Source of the DNA: Tissierella sp. Yu-01
GTDB taxonomy: Bacteria > Bacillota > Clostridia > Tissierellales > Tissierellaceae
Assembly (NCBI RefSeq): GCF_029537395.1
Contig: NZ_CP120677.1
Span: 620,001-684,000, forward strand
Direction: 5' to 3'
Length of the DNA: 64,000 nt
Below, piece after piece: positions 7,399-16,611 of the stretch. How positions within the stretch are numbered: the stretch's first letter is position 1; each line of letters starts with the position of its first letter. Under the pieces are notes generated by a model. That model worked only from the letters and a program-made list of their open reading frames with translations. It was not told the DNA's origin and made no database searches. The position numbers were made by a program, and so were the translations under genes.

Positions 7399-8403
7399 AT
7401 GAGTAAGAAAAAAGAATTAGGTCAATTTTATACAACAAATGCCCAGTACATTACAGATGGACTATTAGATATTTTTCCAGAAGGGGCTACTATAGTAGAA
7501 CCCTGTGCAGGTAATTGGGATTTACTAAACCTTGTTAAAGATAAATATAAAGTAGAGGCTTACGACTTAGATCCTAAAAATGATAAAACTGAAAAAAGAG
7601 ATACATTATTGAATCCACTAGATTATAAGGGTAGATGGGTTTTAACTAATCCTCCTTACCTTCACAAAACAAGAACAAAAGAAAGAGCAGTCTTTGAAAA
7701 GTATGATGTTCAAGACTTATATAAAGCATCTATGCTTACTATGCTAGAGGCAGAAGGGGGAATTCTTGTCATCCCGCTAAATTTCATTTCTGATGGAGAT
7801 GATGAATTTAGAAAAAGATTTTTATCTAAATTTATGATTAAAAAGTTTAAGGTCTTTGAAAAACCTGTATTTGACGATACGACTATCCCAATTTGTGCTT
7901 TTTCTTTTATAAGATGTGAGAATAGTAGCCAAGCCTTAGATATTACCTTTTTTCCTGGAAAGGAAAGAAAGATATTTCATATTAAATATGATGAAGGTTA
8001 TAGGGTAGGGATAGAAGTATTCAACTTAAAACAATCTTCAGTTGAAATAAAAAGACTAACTACAAAAAGTGAAGTTCCTCCTTTAACATATCTTCACCTA
8101 AGAACAATCGATTCTGGTACAGAGCAGGGGAAGATTGAAATGTTCTTAGATAGAAAAGAATGTTTCAATAGGGGTGATAGTAGTTCATATATCACATTAA
8201 CTTTTGACAAATATATACCTTTAAAATATCAAAAAGCTCTTGTAAGAGATTTTAATAAAGAATTTAACGTTTATAGAAAAAAATACAATAGTATGTTTAT
8301 GACTTGTTTTAAGGGGTGTGGTAGAGATATGGTTCAAAGAAGATTAAATTATACTGACGTTTATAGATTTGTTTCACATATTTTATATAAATATGGCTTT
8401 TAA
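7399..8403 (+). CDS. Solitary SAM-dependent adenine-N6 DNA methyltransferase
   Basis: Start ATG at 7399 follows AAGGAGAG; an upstream in-frame start at 7357 lacks a ribosome site. Near the N-terminus GQFYTT fits the SAM-binding motif X of Eco57I/TaqI-like adenine methylases, followed by PCAGNWD (motif I) and NPPY (motif IV, the catalytic motif of adenine-N6 enzymes). The length, 334 aa, is short for a restriction fusion and no restriction endonuclease lies beside it. In mobile elements such enzymes commonly protect incoming DNA from host restriction. It directly follows the hairpin-rich block, so it could also modify that region. Specificity unknown. Confidence 0.8.
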   Translation: MSKKKELGQFYTTNAQYITDGLLDIFPEGATIVEPCAGNWDLLNLVKDKYKVEAYDLDPKNDKTEKRDTLLNPLDYKGRWVLTNPPYLHKTRTKERAVFEKYDVQDLYKASMLTMLEAEGGILVIPLNFISDGDDEFRKRFLSKFMIKKFKVFEKPVFDDTTIPICAFSFIRCENSSQALDITFFPGKERKIFHIKYDEGYRVGIEVFNLKQSSVEIKRLTTKSEVPPLTYLHLRTIDSGTEQGKIEMFLDRKECFNRGDSSSYITLTFDKYIPLKYQKALVRDFNKEFNVYRKKYNSMFMTCFKGCGRDMVQRRLNYTDVYRFVSHILYKYGF

Positions 8404-8412
8404 AAAGAAACT

Positions 8413-8435
8413 CCAGTTCAAAACTGGTTTTTTTT
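8413..8435 (+). terminator. Rho-independent terminator
   Basis: CCAGTT (8413-8418) pairs with AACTGG (8422-8427), followed by eight T. It lies between convergent genes. Confidence 0.8.
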
Positions 8436-8444
8436 ATGTGTAGA

Positions 8445-8696
8445 CTAAACATTGAATACTTTAATAATTTCTAAAAGATTGCCAGTCTTTTCAACGTGTA
8501 GAATTCTATAACACTGATCTTGTAAAATCATAGTTAAATTTTCCTGTGAATTAAGACTTTCTAACATATCTTCATCATCTAAAAAGGCACTTCTAAAATC
8601 ATCTTCTGTCATTCCACATTTTACTATTATTTCTTTACTGTCATATAAGAATTCAATTCTATATAAAACATCATCAATAATTATTTTGTCCTTCAT
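8445..8696 (-). CDS. Hypothetical small protein, about 83 aa
   Basis: The ATG at 8696 or a TTG at 8702 could serve as start; AGGGGG lies just upstream. The protein is acidic and soluble, with no membrane segment or recognised motif. It is the only leftward gene among rightward neighbours in this part of the element. Confidence 0.5.
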   Translation of the reverse strand: MKDKIIIDDVLYRIEFLYDSKEIIVKCGMTEDDFRSAFLDDEDMLESLNSQENLTMILQDQCYRILHVEKTGNLLEIIKVFNV

Positions 8697-8843
8697 ATAC
8701 AAAACAACCCCCTAAAATATCTTTTCTTTATTTTAACATATGTAAGATATAAATTCATCATTAAATATAAAGTAAATATAATAACATTATAAGACGGAAG
8801 AAATTACATATAATTAAGTATTAAAAGAAAAGGAGGTATAAAA

Positions 8844-9731
8844 ATGGCTAAAAGGAGAAGTTCAAAAGCACAGAAACAATCAAAAGTAAAACTTAACTGG
8901 AATAACAAAACCTTAGAAAAAGTAGCAAGATATTTCCTATATAGTGAAGGACGACTTTCAAAAGACCAAATTATCGAAATTGGAAATCAAACTTTATTTC
9001 ATAAATTAAAAAGTGGAGGGTATATTGAGGAAGTTAAAAATACTGATAAGGGAGTTTTTAAAACAACAGAAAAGTTAAGAAATCAATATAAAACAAATAT
9101 TGATGCTAAAGTAAGATTTTCAGGATCTGGAAGTACTGAACATTCAAAAGGTGTTTATAATATGGTTAAAATTCTTCCACAAAGTATAATTATGGATGGA
9201 AAACTTCAAACTGAAGAAGATTTAAAAGAGGAGTTTAAAAAATTAAAAAAGAAAAAGGAATTTAAAGCTAGTGTAACGAGTTATAGAGAAAAATTAAATA
9301 CAGACAAACTTAATTTTATGGCTAATTATAAAAAGGAACTACAAAATACCCCTAAAAACAGACAAGCTCTTCTGAAAGCTCACTATACGAAGGAAATAGA
9401 AAAAATAGATTATAGATTAAAAGTTCTAGATGATAAAAAGAGAGGCATTTCTCATTCGGATTTTAGAGTAATAGCTACTAAAGATCAAGCCGAGGAGATA
9501 CTAAAAAATTTACAGGAAGAAAGAGATAGGTTTGAAGATGCTTATTATATAAATCAATTTGATAAAGCAATTGATAAACTACAAACTATTATAGGTAGAG
9601 CTGAGCCTACACAAGAGATTAGAATAAATTTTGAAATAGTAACGAAGAACTATGAGGCACGTGATATTATTGCTAAAGAGAATTATGGAATTATTACAGG
9701 TCAAGAAATGATATATATACCTGCTTATTAA
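8844..9731 (+). CDS. Winged-helix-like DNA-binding protein, possible replication-relaxation type
   Basis: ATG follows AAAAGGAGG. The basic N-terminus (residues 1-20) is followed by a winged-helix-like pattern (LSKDQIIEIGNQTLFHKL, then GGYIEEV and a basic wing, residues about 35-80) and the segment STEHSKGVYNMVKIL, which recalls the His-containing helix of the Replic_Relax (replication-relaxation) family. The C-terminal half (about 130-250) is a charged coiled-coil region. A role in plasmid-like replication or relaxosome function is an inference from this resemblance only. The next gene follows after 57 bases. Confidence 0.55.
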   Translation: MAKRRSSKAQKQSKVKLNWNNKTLEKVARYFLYSEGRLSKDQIIEIGNQTLFHKLKSGGYIEEVKNTDKGVFKTTEKLRNQYKTNIDAKVRFSGSGSTEHSKGVYNMVKILPQSIIMDGKLQTEEDLKEEFKKLKKKKEFKASVTSYREKLNTDKLNFMANYKKELQNTPKNRQALLKAHYTKEIEKIDYRLKVLDDKKRGISHSDFRVIATKDQAEEILKNLQEERDRFEDAYYINQFDKAIDKLQTIIGRAEPTQEIRINFEIVTKNYEARDIIAKENYGIITGQEMIYIPAY

Positions 9732-9788
9732 AAAGTTATGTATAAAACTTTATAAGATTGATATAATTAAAAAAAGGAGTGAAGTAAG

Positions 9789-10709
9789 ATGGAAGAAATA
9801 AAGAAATGTTGTAATAAAACATTTGAAGAAATACAAAAATCATTTCAGGATAATCTAATTTCTATATCATTAAAATCAGGTCATAATATTCCAAAAAAGT
9901 ATTCTAAACTATTTTTAAGCAAATTGGGTTTGATTAGAAGAAAAATTGAAAGAAGTGCAGTTGCTTTTATAGATGGGAATTATTATATTTTATTAAAAGA
10001 TTATAAAAAACAGAGAATATCAATACATAAAGGTAGTGAAGAGATAGACTTAAAAACCCTTGTAGATGATACCACTAGAGAATTAAAAGATTATTATTTC
10101 AAACTTAATAAAAAAGAAAGTTTAGGATTAGATATAGATAATTTATTTCAGATAAAGCTAGTGATTAACCCATTTACAAAATTAGATACAACCCAATATA
10201 ATGCTCTACATAAAGTTAATGATGATATAGATAAGGAAGAAGTTTTAAATGATATGAAAGAATATATTGATAATTTGACATTAGCAGTTTATAAACAACT
10301 AAAATCTAATCTAATGTATAAAGAGTATATAGAAACCAGTAAGGAAACAGTTAAATTAGAGGAAGTTCTAGATGAACATTCAGAGTTGTTGTATTTAACC
10401 AAAACTGTAAAAGGAAAATATAGCCGAGATGATTATTACAAAGATAATGACTTTGATAAGGAAATAATAGCTGAAATAGAAAGACAAAGAGCAATTTGGT
10501 ACTATCATAAAGTACTAAAGAGAAAAAAAGTAATAAAACCAAAAGTTTTAGAGGGATTTTATTCTTTGAAAGAAAAGGCTGATTTCTTTTATGATACTAC
10601 TGAAGACCAAGAATTTAAGAAACAGTATGATATGATTTTAGAAACTGATAACTTAATTGAAGATTATAAAGCAGGGGTAGAACATAAAAAAGCAAAAAAA
10701 GAGTTATAA
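9789..10709 (+). CDS. Hypothetical protein, 306 aa
   Basis: ATG follows AAAAAAGGAGTG. The protein is charged and Lys/Glu/Asp-rich, predicted soluble, with a helical C-terminal part. I see no catalytic motif. It probably forms a unit with the preceding winged-helix-like gene; a terminator follows at 10772-10801. Confidence 0.65.
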   Translation: MEEIKKCCNKTFEEIQKSFQDNLISISLKSGHNIPKKYSKLFLSKLGLIRRKIERSAVAFIDGNYYILLKDYKKQRISIHKGSEEIDLKTLVDDTTRELKDYYFKLNKKESLGLDIDNLFQIKLVINPFTKLDTTQYNALHKVNDDIDKEEVLNDMKEYIDNLTLAVYKQLKSNLMYKEYIETSKETVKLEEVLDEHSELLYLTKTVKGKYSRDDYYKDNDFDKEIIAEIERQRAIWYYHKVLKRKKVIKPKVLEGFYSLKEKADFFYDTTEDQEFKKQYDMILETDNLIEDYKAGVEHKKAKKEL

Positions 10710-10771
10710 ATATAAAAATCTACAGTAACATATCAATATAACATTTTCCCCCTTGTTCTTCCCTTTAAAAG

Positions 10772-10801
10772 ATCCTTGCCAGTATGGCGAGGATTTTTTT
10801 G
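10772..10801 (+). terminator. Rho-independent terminator
   Basis: ATCCTTGCCA (10772-10781) pairs with TGGCGAGGAT (10785-10794), followed by seven T. Confidence 0.9.
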
Positions 10802-10856
10802 TGATAAGACAATTAATAGTTATAAAATTATTAAATCAACATTATAATAAAATATA

Positions 10857-10987
10857 ATAAAGAAAATAGGTAGGAAGATATAGAAACAGTTTAGTTTCAA
10901 AGGTAGGAAATTTCAAATGGAAGGATTTTTAGTAGGTTGAAATTTCTTATGTCTAGAACTATTCTGGAGTACATATCTTCTTTTTTA
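10857..10987 (+). ncRNA. Candidate structured small RNA or leader (multi-branched)
   Basis: A -10-like TATAAT lies near 10842. An outer stem GAAGATAT (10873-10880) pairs with ATATCTTC (10973-10980) and is followed at once by TTTTTT, so the outer helix doubles as a terminator. Inside are GAAAC/GTTTC (about 10883-10898), GAAATTTCAA with TTGAAATTTC (about 10907-10946), and CTAGAA/TTCTGG (about 10952-10967). The ribosome site of the gene at 11024 lies 20 bases beyond. No known family is recognised. Confidence 0.5.
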
Positions 10988-11023
10988 GTACAAAAAACAA
11001 ACTAAAAACAAGGAGGATATGTT

Positions 11024-11311
11024 ATGAAAAACTTTGTATTAACATTATTTAGTAGCATGGTAGGAATGATAAGTTTTATATTAAAGGTAGCAATTAAGAA
11101 GGAAGGAAAATTTGGAAGGGATATGAATAAGGCTTTTAAAGGCCTTATTATATTATGTATAGTTATTAACACAATACACTATACTGCTCAAATTCAAGAA
11201 TTTTGGACAAAAGTAATAGTATTTGGAGTTGAATTTATATTTGCTATTTTATATTTTTTACTGATAGTAGCTCCTAAATTTGAAAACTATTACAGCAGAT
11301 GGACACTTTAA
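11024..11311 (+). CDS. Small membrane protein, 95 aa
   Basis: ATG follows ACAAGGAGGATATGTT. Three hydrophobic segments are visible (about 3-23, 38-55 and 65-84) separated by short basic loops. No family is recognised. It lies directly behind the structured RNA at 10857-10987, which may attenuate it. Confidence 0.6.
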   Translation: MKNFVLTLFSSMVGMISFILKVAIKKEGKFGRDMNKAFKGLIILCIVINTIHYTAQIQEFWTKVIVFGVEFIFAILYFLLIVAPKFENYYSRWTL

Positions 11312-11325
11312 TTAGTGTCCTTTTT
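11301..11325 (+). terminator. Rho-independent terminator
   Basis: GGACACT (11301-11307) pairs with AGTGTCC (11314-11320), then TTTTT; it overlaps the end of the membrane protein gene. Confidence 0.75.
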
Positions 11326-11371
11326 CATATAGGTAAGATATGAACTTTATAAAAAAAGGAAGGTGTTTATT

Positions 11372-11584
11372 TTGGAATATTTAGCTACAAGTTTAATGAT
11401 ATTAGTTTTGTTATTTGGTTTTAAAGTATTTGATTTAATAGAAGGAAGGGTTAATAGTTTATTGCTAACTTTAATTGTTATTATTTCATACTCATTTATA
11501 ATGAATAAGTTATTTGAAATGTTTGAATGGAGGGCTATTGTATTGTTTTTTATACCATCAATAGCCTTCTGGTTAAGATTTTAA
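11372..11584 (+). CDS. Small membrane protein, 70 aa
   Basis: AAGGAAGGTG precedes the TTG at 11372 by six bases; a GTG at 11363 inside the ribosome site is unlikely. The protein is almost wholly hydrophobic with two or three membrane spans. No family is recognised. Confidence 0.5.
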   Translation: MEYLATSLMILVLLFGFKVFDLIEGRVNSLLLTLIVIISYSFIMNKLFEMFEWRAIVLFFIPSIAFWLRF

Positions 11585-11959
11585 TAGAATATAAATTGAT
11601 AATTCAATATTGAATAATAGAGTAGCGAATTTTGATTAAAGGTACGAAGTAAAAGTTCCAGAAAAATGGGATCAATAATTACAAGTAATATTATCGGAAA
11701 AGTATTATATTAATTTTCAAAACTATCATTTAATTTGAAACAAAATGTTTATTCATATATATAATATAACATTTATTATGGTAAAATATATCTTTGATTA
11801 ATATGCAATATACAAGATTATCAGTTTATATAAATTAAAAATAATAAGTAGTGTAAGCAACATCATTGATGCTTTAATGAAATAATTATTTAATAAAAAA
11901 ATATAGAGCTAATAATAGTCTAGGCACTCAAAGATGAGTGCCTTTTTTGTCATAATTAT
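11585..11959. other. AT-rich stretch without a recognised gene
   Basis: No convincing coding frame is seen. It contains a strong hairpin terminator at 11923-11948 whose source transcript is unclear. Confidence 0.5.
11923..11948 (+). terminator. Rho-independent terminator
   Basis: GGCACTCA (11923-11930) pairs with TGAGTGCC (11935-11942), followed by TTTTTT. It insulates the following cassette from upstream transcription. Confidence 0.85.
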
Positions 11960-11989
11960 TTGAAAAATGTAATGATATTAGGGTATAAT
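11960..11989 (+). promoter_or_regulatory. Probable promoter of the PHP-ATPase/PLD cassette
   Basis: TTGAAA (11960-11965), 18-base spacer and TATAAT (11984-11989), just after a terminator and 40 bases before the ATG at 12030. The cassette therefore appears to have its own promoter. Confidence 0.6.
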
Positions 11990-12029
11990 GTTTGAAATGG
12001 AAGGAAAATTTTTACAGGGGGGATTAATA

Positions 12030-14627
12030 ATGGGGGAAACGTTTAAAAACGGTAGCAAATGGATAAGGGCAGATTTCCATCTACACACAGATGAAGATAA
12101 AGAATTTAAATATTCAGGGGAAAAACAAAATTATATAAATGACTATGTAAGCAGGTTAAAGAGCGAGAATATAAGAATTGGTGCTATAACAAATCATAAT
12201 AAATTTAATAGATATGAGTTTAATAAACTAAGAAAGGAAACAAGAAACAACAATATTTTCCTTATTCCAGGAGTGGAACTATCAGTAGCAGATGGAGCTA
12301 ATGGCATCCATACTCTTATTATGTTTAATGAAGATGAATGGTTAGAAAATGGAGAAGATAGAATAAATCAATTTTTAGATAGTGTATTTTTAGGAATTGA
12401 TAATAGGGAGAATGAAAATGCTCGATGTAAATGTTCAATTATAGAGATTATAAAGATGCTTGAAGGTATGAATAAAGACTATTTTATAATCATGGCACAT
12501 ATAGAAGATAGATGTGGCTTCTTTGAAGAACTTAAAGGTGGTAGGATAAGTGAGATAACACAAGAAAAAATATTTATTGAAAACGTATTAGGGTTTCAAA
12601 AGTTAAGAACTTATGATAATATCACTAAACTTAGAGATTGGATGGGGTATGATATAGCTTTTGTAGAAGGCTCTGATCCAAAATCTATTGAACAAATTGG
12701 TAAAGGAAAACATTGTTACTTAAAAGTGGGTGACTATTCTTTTGACTCTGTAAAATTTGCACTTAAAGATATTCATAGTAGAGTTTCATGTAATTATATG
12801 CCTAATAATAAAACATCTATTAGATCAATAGCATTTGAGGGTGGAAAACTCGATGGAAAAGAGATTCACTTTGCTGAAAATCTTAATACTCTAATAGGGA
12901 TTAGAGGTAGTGGAAAATCTTCACTATTAGAACTTATTCGATATGGATTAAATATTAACTTTGGAAGTAACTCGACAGATATGGAATACAAAAAGAGCTT
13001 AATAAAAAATGCTATTACAAGTAGTGGAAAAATCATCGTAAATATTGTAGATAAGCATAATAAACACTATAAGGTAGAAAGAATTTTTGAACATGAGCCA
13101 CATATTTTAAATGATAGAGGCGAAGAGTTAGGAATATCTTTAGATACAATTATAAAAAATCCATTATATTTTGGACAAGGAGATTTATCACAGACTGAAA
13201 AATGTGAAGAAGCATTGCTTGATAAATTAATAGGAAATTCAAATAAGGAAGTTCTAAGAAATATTCAAAACAAGAAACTAGAGTTAATAGATAATATTAA
13301 TAAATTTATGAGATTAAAAGACATAGAAGAGGATATCAAAGAAAGCAAAACTATAATAAATAATTGTAATCATAATTTAGAGCTATTTAAGAAACATGGA
13401 GTAGAAAAGAAATTAAATGACCAAGTTATATATAATAATGATAAATTACATCTAGAAAATGTTATTACCGTTTTAAAGAAACACTATAAAGATATAAAAG
13501 GTAATATTGGGGAAAGAACAAGTGAAATTATGGAGTTGTTAAATTATTCATCTGAAATTAATAATGATATAATAAACGAGTTAAATAAAGCAATTAGTGA
13601 CTTTATTGGAGCTTTAAACAAAATATCTTGTCAAATTGAAGTTATAGAGAATTTAGTTGATAGAATTCCAGAAATTGAAGAAAGTTTTAATAATAAGTTG
13701 AAAAATGTGGAGGAAGATTTTGCAAGGGTAAAACGAGAAATAGATATACCTGAATTGGATATAAGTGATTTTATGAAATATAATAACAAACTAGAAACAG
13801 CCAATAAAGATATAGCTAGTCTTGAAAAGCAAAAAGATGAAAGAGATCGTTTGAAGATTTCAATAAAAAGTAATGTCCGAGAATTAAATAATTTATATTT
13901 AGAAGAATTCAAGATATATTCTAGAGAAATAGATAAAATAAATAATGAGCAGAATAAACTTCAAATAAGTATAGGTTTTAAAGATGATAAAGAAGAATTT
14001 TTAGAGCATGTTAAAGAAAATTTCAAAGGGAGTGGATTACGAGCAAGCAATTATTTAGATATATCTGAAAAGTATGCTGATTATTTGGAAATGTTCTTAG
14101 ATATTTATTTACAAGAAAATAAATTTAAAGAAATAATTTCTGATAACTACTATGGTAAAGTTGTAGAATTATTTGAATTAAACATTCAAAAATTAATTGA
14201 ATATAAAACTCCTAATAAAATTAGTATTAGCTATCATAATAAACCTTTAGCACAGCATTCAATAGGACAAAGAGCATCAGCATTAATCTTATTTGTGTTA
14301 ACTCAGAAAGAAAATGATTTAGTAATAATAGATCAGCCCGAGGATGATTTAGATAATCAAGTTATTTATAAAGAGTTGATAACAAATTTACAGCAAAAGA
14401 AAAATGATATTCAGTTTATCTTTGCTACACATAATGCTAATATACCAGTACTTGGAGATGCAGAACAGATAATAACCTGTTACTACAATGATAATGAAAT
14501 AAGTATAAAATCTGGAAGTATTGATAAAAGAGATATTCAACAAAGAGTTATAAAAATTATGGAGGGTGGAAGAGATGCATTTAATAGGAGAAATGAAATT
14601 TATAAGTTATGGAAATACAATTTATAA
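12030..14627 (+). CDS. PHP-domain / SMC-like ABC ATPase (TrlF-like)
   Basis: AGGGGGGATT directs the ATG at 12030 (865 aa). Residues 1 to about 260 form a PHP phosphoesterase domain: HLH (17-19), NHN (55-57), VELS with Glu83, MAHIED near 155 and a late VEGSDP give the metal ligands. An ABC/SMC-type ATPase follows: Walker A GIRGSGKS near 290, a long coiled coil (about 400-680), signature-like SIGQRAS near 743, Walker B LVIIDQPEDD near 765 and H-loop ATHN near 799. PHP domains hydrolyse phosphoesters, often nucleic acids. Proteins of this architecture (called TrlF-like in current annotation) are predicted in bacterial conflict systems. The next gene is a PLD nuclease. Substrate is unknown. Confidence 0.85.
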   Translation: MGETFKNGSKWIRADFHLHTDEDKEFKYSGEKQNYINDYVSRLKSENIRIGAITNHNKFNRYEFNKLRKETRNNNIFLIPGVELSVADGANGIHTLIMFNEDEWLENGEDRINQFLDSVFLGIDNRENENARCKCSIIEIIKMLEGMNKDYFIIMAHIEDRCGFFEELKGGRISEITQEKIFIENVLGFQKLRTYDNITKLRDWMGYDIAFVEGSDPKSIEQIGKGKHCYLKVGDYSFDSVKFALKDIHSRVSCNYMPNNKTSIRSIAFEGGKLDGKEIHFAENLNTLIGIRGSGKSSLLELIRYGLNINFGSNSTDMEYKKSLIKNAITSSGKIIVNIVDKHNKHYKVERIFEHEPHILNDRGEELGISLDTIIKNPLYFGQGDLSQTEKCEEALLDKLIGNSNKEVLRNIQNKKLELIDNINKFMRLKDIEEDIKESKTIINNCNHNLELFKKHGVEKKLNDQVIYNNDKLHLENVITVLKKHYKDIKGNIGERTSEIMELLNYSSEINNDIINELNKAISDFIGALNKISCQIEVIENLVDRIPEIEESFNNKLKNVEEDFARVKREIDIPELDISDFMKYNNKLETANKDIASLEKQKDERDRLKISIKSNVRELNNLYLEEFKIYSREIDKINNEQNKLQISIGFKDDKEEFLEHVKENFKGSGLRASNYLDISEKYADYLEMFLDIYLQENKFKEIISDNYYGKVVELFELNIQKLIEYKTPNKISISYHNKPLAQHSIGQRASALILFVLTQKENDLVIIDQPEDDLDNQVIYKELITNLQQKKNDIQFIFATHNANIPVLGDAEQIITCYYNDNEISIKSGSIDKRDIQQRVIKIMEGGRDAFNRRNEIYKLWKYNL

Positions 14628-14697
14628 TAGAATAGAAAATTAGAGCAATAGGTTAGGCTTTAATTATCTTATTCTTGATAGTATAGGGAGGAAAAAG

Positions 14698-15546
14698 ATG
14701 TACAAAGAAATTGATATTGGAAATGATAATAGTTTAATTTTATTTTATAGAGAAAATTTTTGGGACAAGTTAATTCCAACATATTTTAATAACTCTAGAA
14801 ATATTGATGTTATAACATATAACTTTAATTTTTCACACAAAGAAGAAAAAAGTTTTTATAATAAATTAAAGGAGTTAGCAGATAAAGGAGTAGAAATAAG
14901 ATTGTTATATTCAAAAATGACTTATTCGAAAACTGAAGAACTTGAGATAGAAGAAATATTTAAAGGATTTGTTTTATGTGCAGAATTACCCGAAAATCAT
15001 GCAAAAATATTTGTATCAGACAATGTTGCATTTATGGGTTCAGCAAATTTTAGTTTAGGTAGTAACAACAATTATGAATCTGGAATTCTCATTAGAGATA
15101 CAAACATTATAAAAAAGATACGAAGGGAATTTGTAGGAGAGTTACTTGAAATGAGTGAATTTAAAAATGTTCCTGAAAGATGGGATGATCCGTTTCATCA
15201 TATTTTAGGGCTAAAAAACTGTATAGATGCCATCTATTGTTTAATGGATAATAAAGAAAATTTTTATATAGATAAAAATAGGGAATTAATTCCACAGTTG
15301 AGGGCTTGGAGTTATATAGAAAAAATAGCATTAAAACTAGGAATAACATTTAGACATCATTTTGATTGGGAAGAATTTTATTATAAAATATATGACAATT
15401 GTTATATTGAAGAGCAGGATTACTATTTATTTAAAGATTATATAATAAAATTTAGAGATGTTATAGAAAATTTAGCAGATTATTTCGTAGAATCATATGA
15501 AGAAAAGGGTAGATTAACTACTTTAAATGAATTAAATATTAAATAA
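14698..15546 (+). CDS. Phospholipase-D-fold nuclease-like protein
   Basis: ATG follows GGGAGGAAAAAG. One HKD motif is clear: NHAKIFVSDN (His100, Lys102) followed by GSANFS (about 113-118), as in single-motif PLD nucleases such as Nuc/BfiI that act as dimers. The N-terminal part has the DVITYNFNF strand and basic VEIRLLYSK usual before the motif. The C-terminal 120 residues, helical and aromatic, are not recognised. It lies 70 bases behind the PHP-ATPase gene and is followed by a terminator, so the two form a cassette; a role as its nuclease effector is inferred. Confidence 0.75.
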   Translation: MYKEIDIGNDNSLILFYRENFWDKLIPTYFNNSRNIDVITYNFNFSHKEEKSFYNKLKELADKGVEIRLLYSKMTYSKTEELEIEEIFKGFVLCAELPENHAKIFVSDNVAFMGSANFSLGSNNNYESGILIRDTNIIKKIRREFVGELLEMSEFKNVPERWDDPFHHILGLKNCIDAIYCLMDNKENFYIDKNRELIPQLRAWSYIEKIALKLGITFRHHFDWEEFYYKIYDNCYIEEQDYYLFKDYIIKFRDVIENLADYFVESYEEKGRLTTLNELNIK

Positions 15547-15575
15547 TACTCCTTATTTAGATATTAAAAGATAAT

Positions 15576-15604
15576 AAAAGCTCCATTCTAGGGAGCTTTT
15601 ATTG
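15576..15604. terminator. Bidirectional terminator between cassette and integrase
   Basis: AAAAGCTCC (15576-15584) pairs with GGAGCTTTT (15592-15600), with A/T runs on both sides, serving the convergent nuclease and integrase genes. Confidence 0.85.
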
Positions 15605-15618
15605 TTCAAATATAAACA

Positions 15619-16518
15619 TTATAAACCAACTGGAAACTTTTCTACTTGTTTTCTCAAGTGATTTACATTGGTATGTGTATAGATTTTAGTAGAATTTAAA
15701 TCTTCATGGCCCAGTAATTCTTTAATAGATATTATATCTACACCATTCTGATATAATAAAGAAGCAAAACTATGTCTGCATTTATGGATTGTATAACCTT
15801 TATTACCTAAACCCGATTTTTCTAAATATCGTCTAAATAAACTTTGAAAATTACCTACACTCATTCTATTACCCCTATCAGAAGTTATAATAGCGTGATT
15901 TGTTAATGGAAGTCTAGTTTGTAAATATTCCCAAAGGTCAGTAGCCAGTGGTTCAATTAAAGGAATTATTCTTTGTTTATTACCTTTTCCTTTTAATATT
16001 GTTATAGTTTTTTTACCGAAATCTACATCATCAAAATTTAATGCCAATACTTCAGATCTTCTTGCTCCTGTAAAAACTAATAATTGAATCATTACTTTAT
16101 CTCTTAGACGGTGTTCTGGAAATCTAGCATATTTTTCTGGTGCTTCTAATAGTCTTTTTAATTCATTTTCCTTAATATAGATAGGAATTCTTTGTTCTTT
16201 CTTAGGTGCTTTAATAGGTGCCATTGGATTTTTATCTATATATTCTGTTTCGTATAAAAAGTTAAAGAATGATGAAAGTGAATTAATCTTACGTCTCACA
16301 GTTTCGTTAGCATACTTCTTATGCTTTTTCAAAAATGATACATAACTTCTCAATACTTGTGTTGTAATAGTATCAACCCTAGGTTCAATACCAACAATGT
16401 CTAAAAAATCACTAAAAACCTTATAGTCAGTAATATAACTAGTTATTGTTGCTTTAGAAGCATTCTTTTCTGCTTCCATATAATCTAAAAAATCATCATA
16501 ACAATTTTTTAAGATCAT
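15619..16518 (-). CDS. Tyrosine recombinase (integrase) of the element
   Basis: GAGGAGGG precedes the ATG at 16518 (299 aa); a GTG at 16548 overlaps the ribosome site. An N-terminal SAM-like core-binding domain (about 5-90) is followed by the catalytic domain with TGARRSEV (Arg I), GKGNKQR (Lys), HKCRHSFAS (His-x-x-Arg) and LLGHEDLNSTKIYTH (His and the nucleophilic Tyr). Size and motifs match XerC/D-like phage and ICE integrases without the N-terminal arm-binding domain. It reads away from the attachment site about 250 bases to its right. Confidence 0.95.
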   Translation of the reverse strand: MILKNCYDDFLDYMEAEKNASKATITSYITDYKVFSDFLDIVGIEPRVDTITTQVLRSYVSFLKKHKKYANETVRRKINSLSSFFNFLYETEYIDKNPMAPIKAPKKEQRIPIYIKENELKRLLEAPEKYARFPEHRLRDKVMIQLLVFTGARRSEVLALNFDDVDFGKKTITILKGKGNKQRIIPLIEPLATDLWEYLQTRLPLTNHAIITSDRGNRMSVGNFQSLFRRYLEKSGLGNKGYTIHKCRHSFASLLYQNGVDIISIKELLGHEDLNSTKIYTHTNVNHLRKQVEKFPVGL

Positions 16519-16611
16519 ACAAAATCCCTCCTCATTTTTAGGAGCCACTAAAACCTTAAAGTCTAAAATGTTATCAACTAAACAATATAGAATATTTTTC
16601 AGACTGTATTT

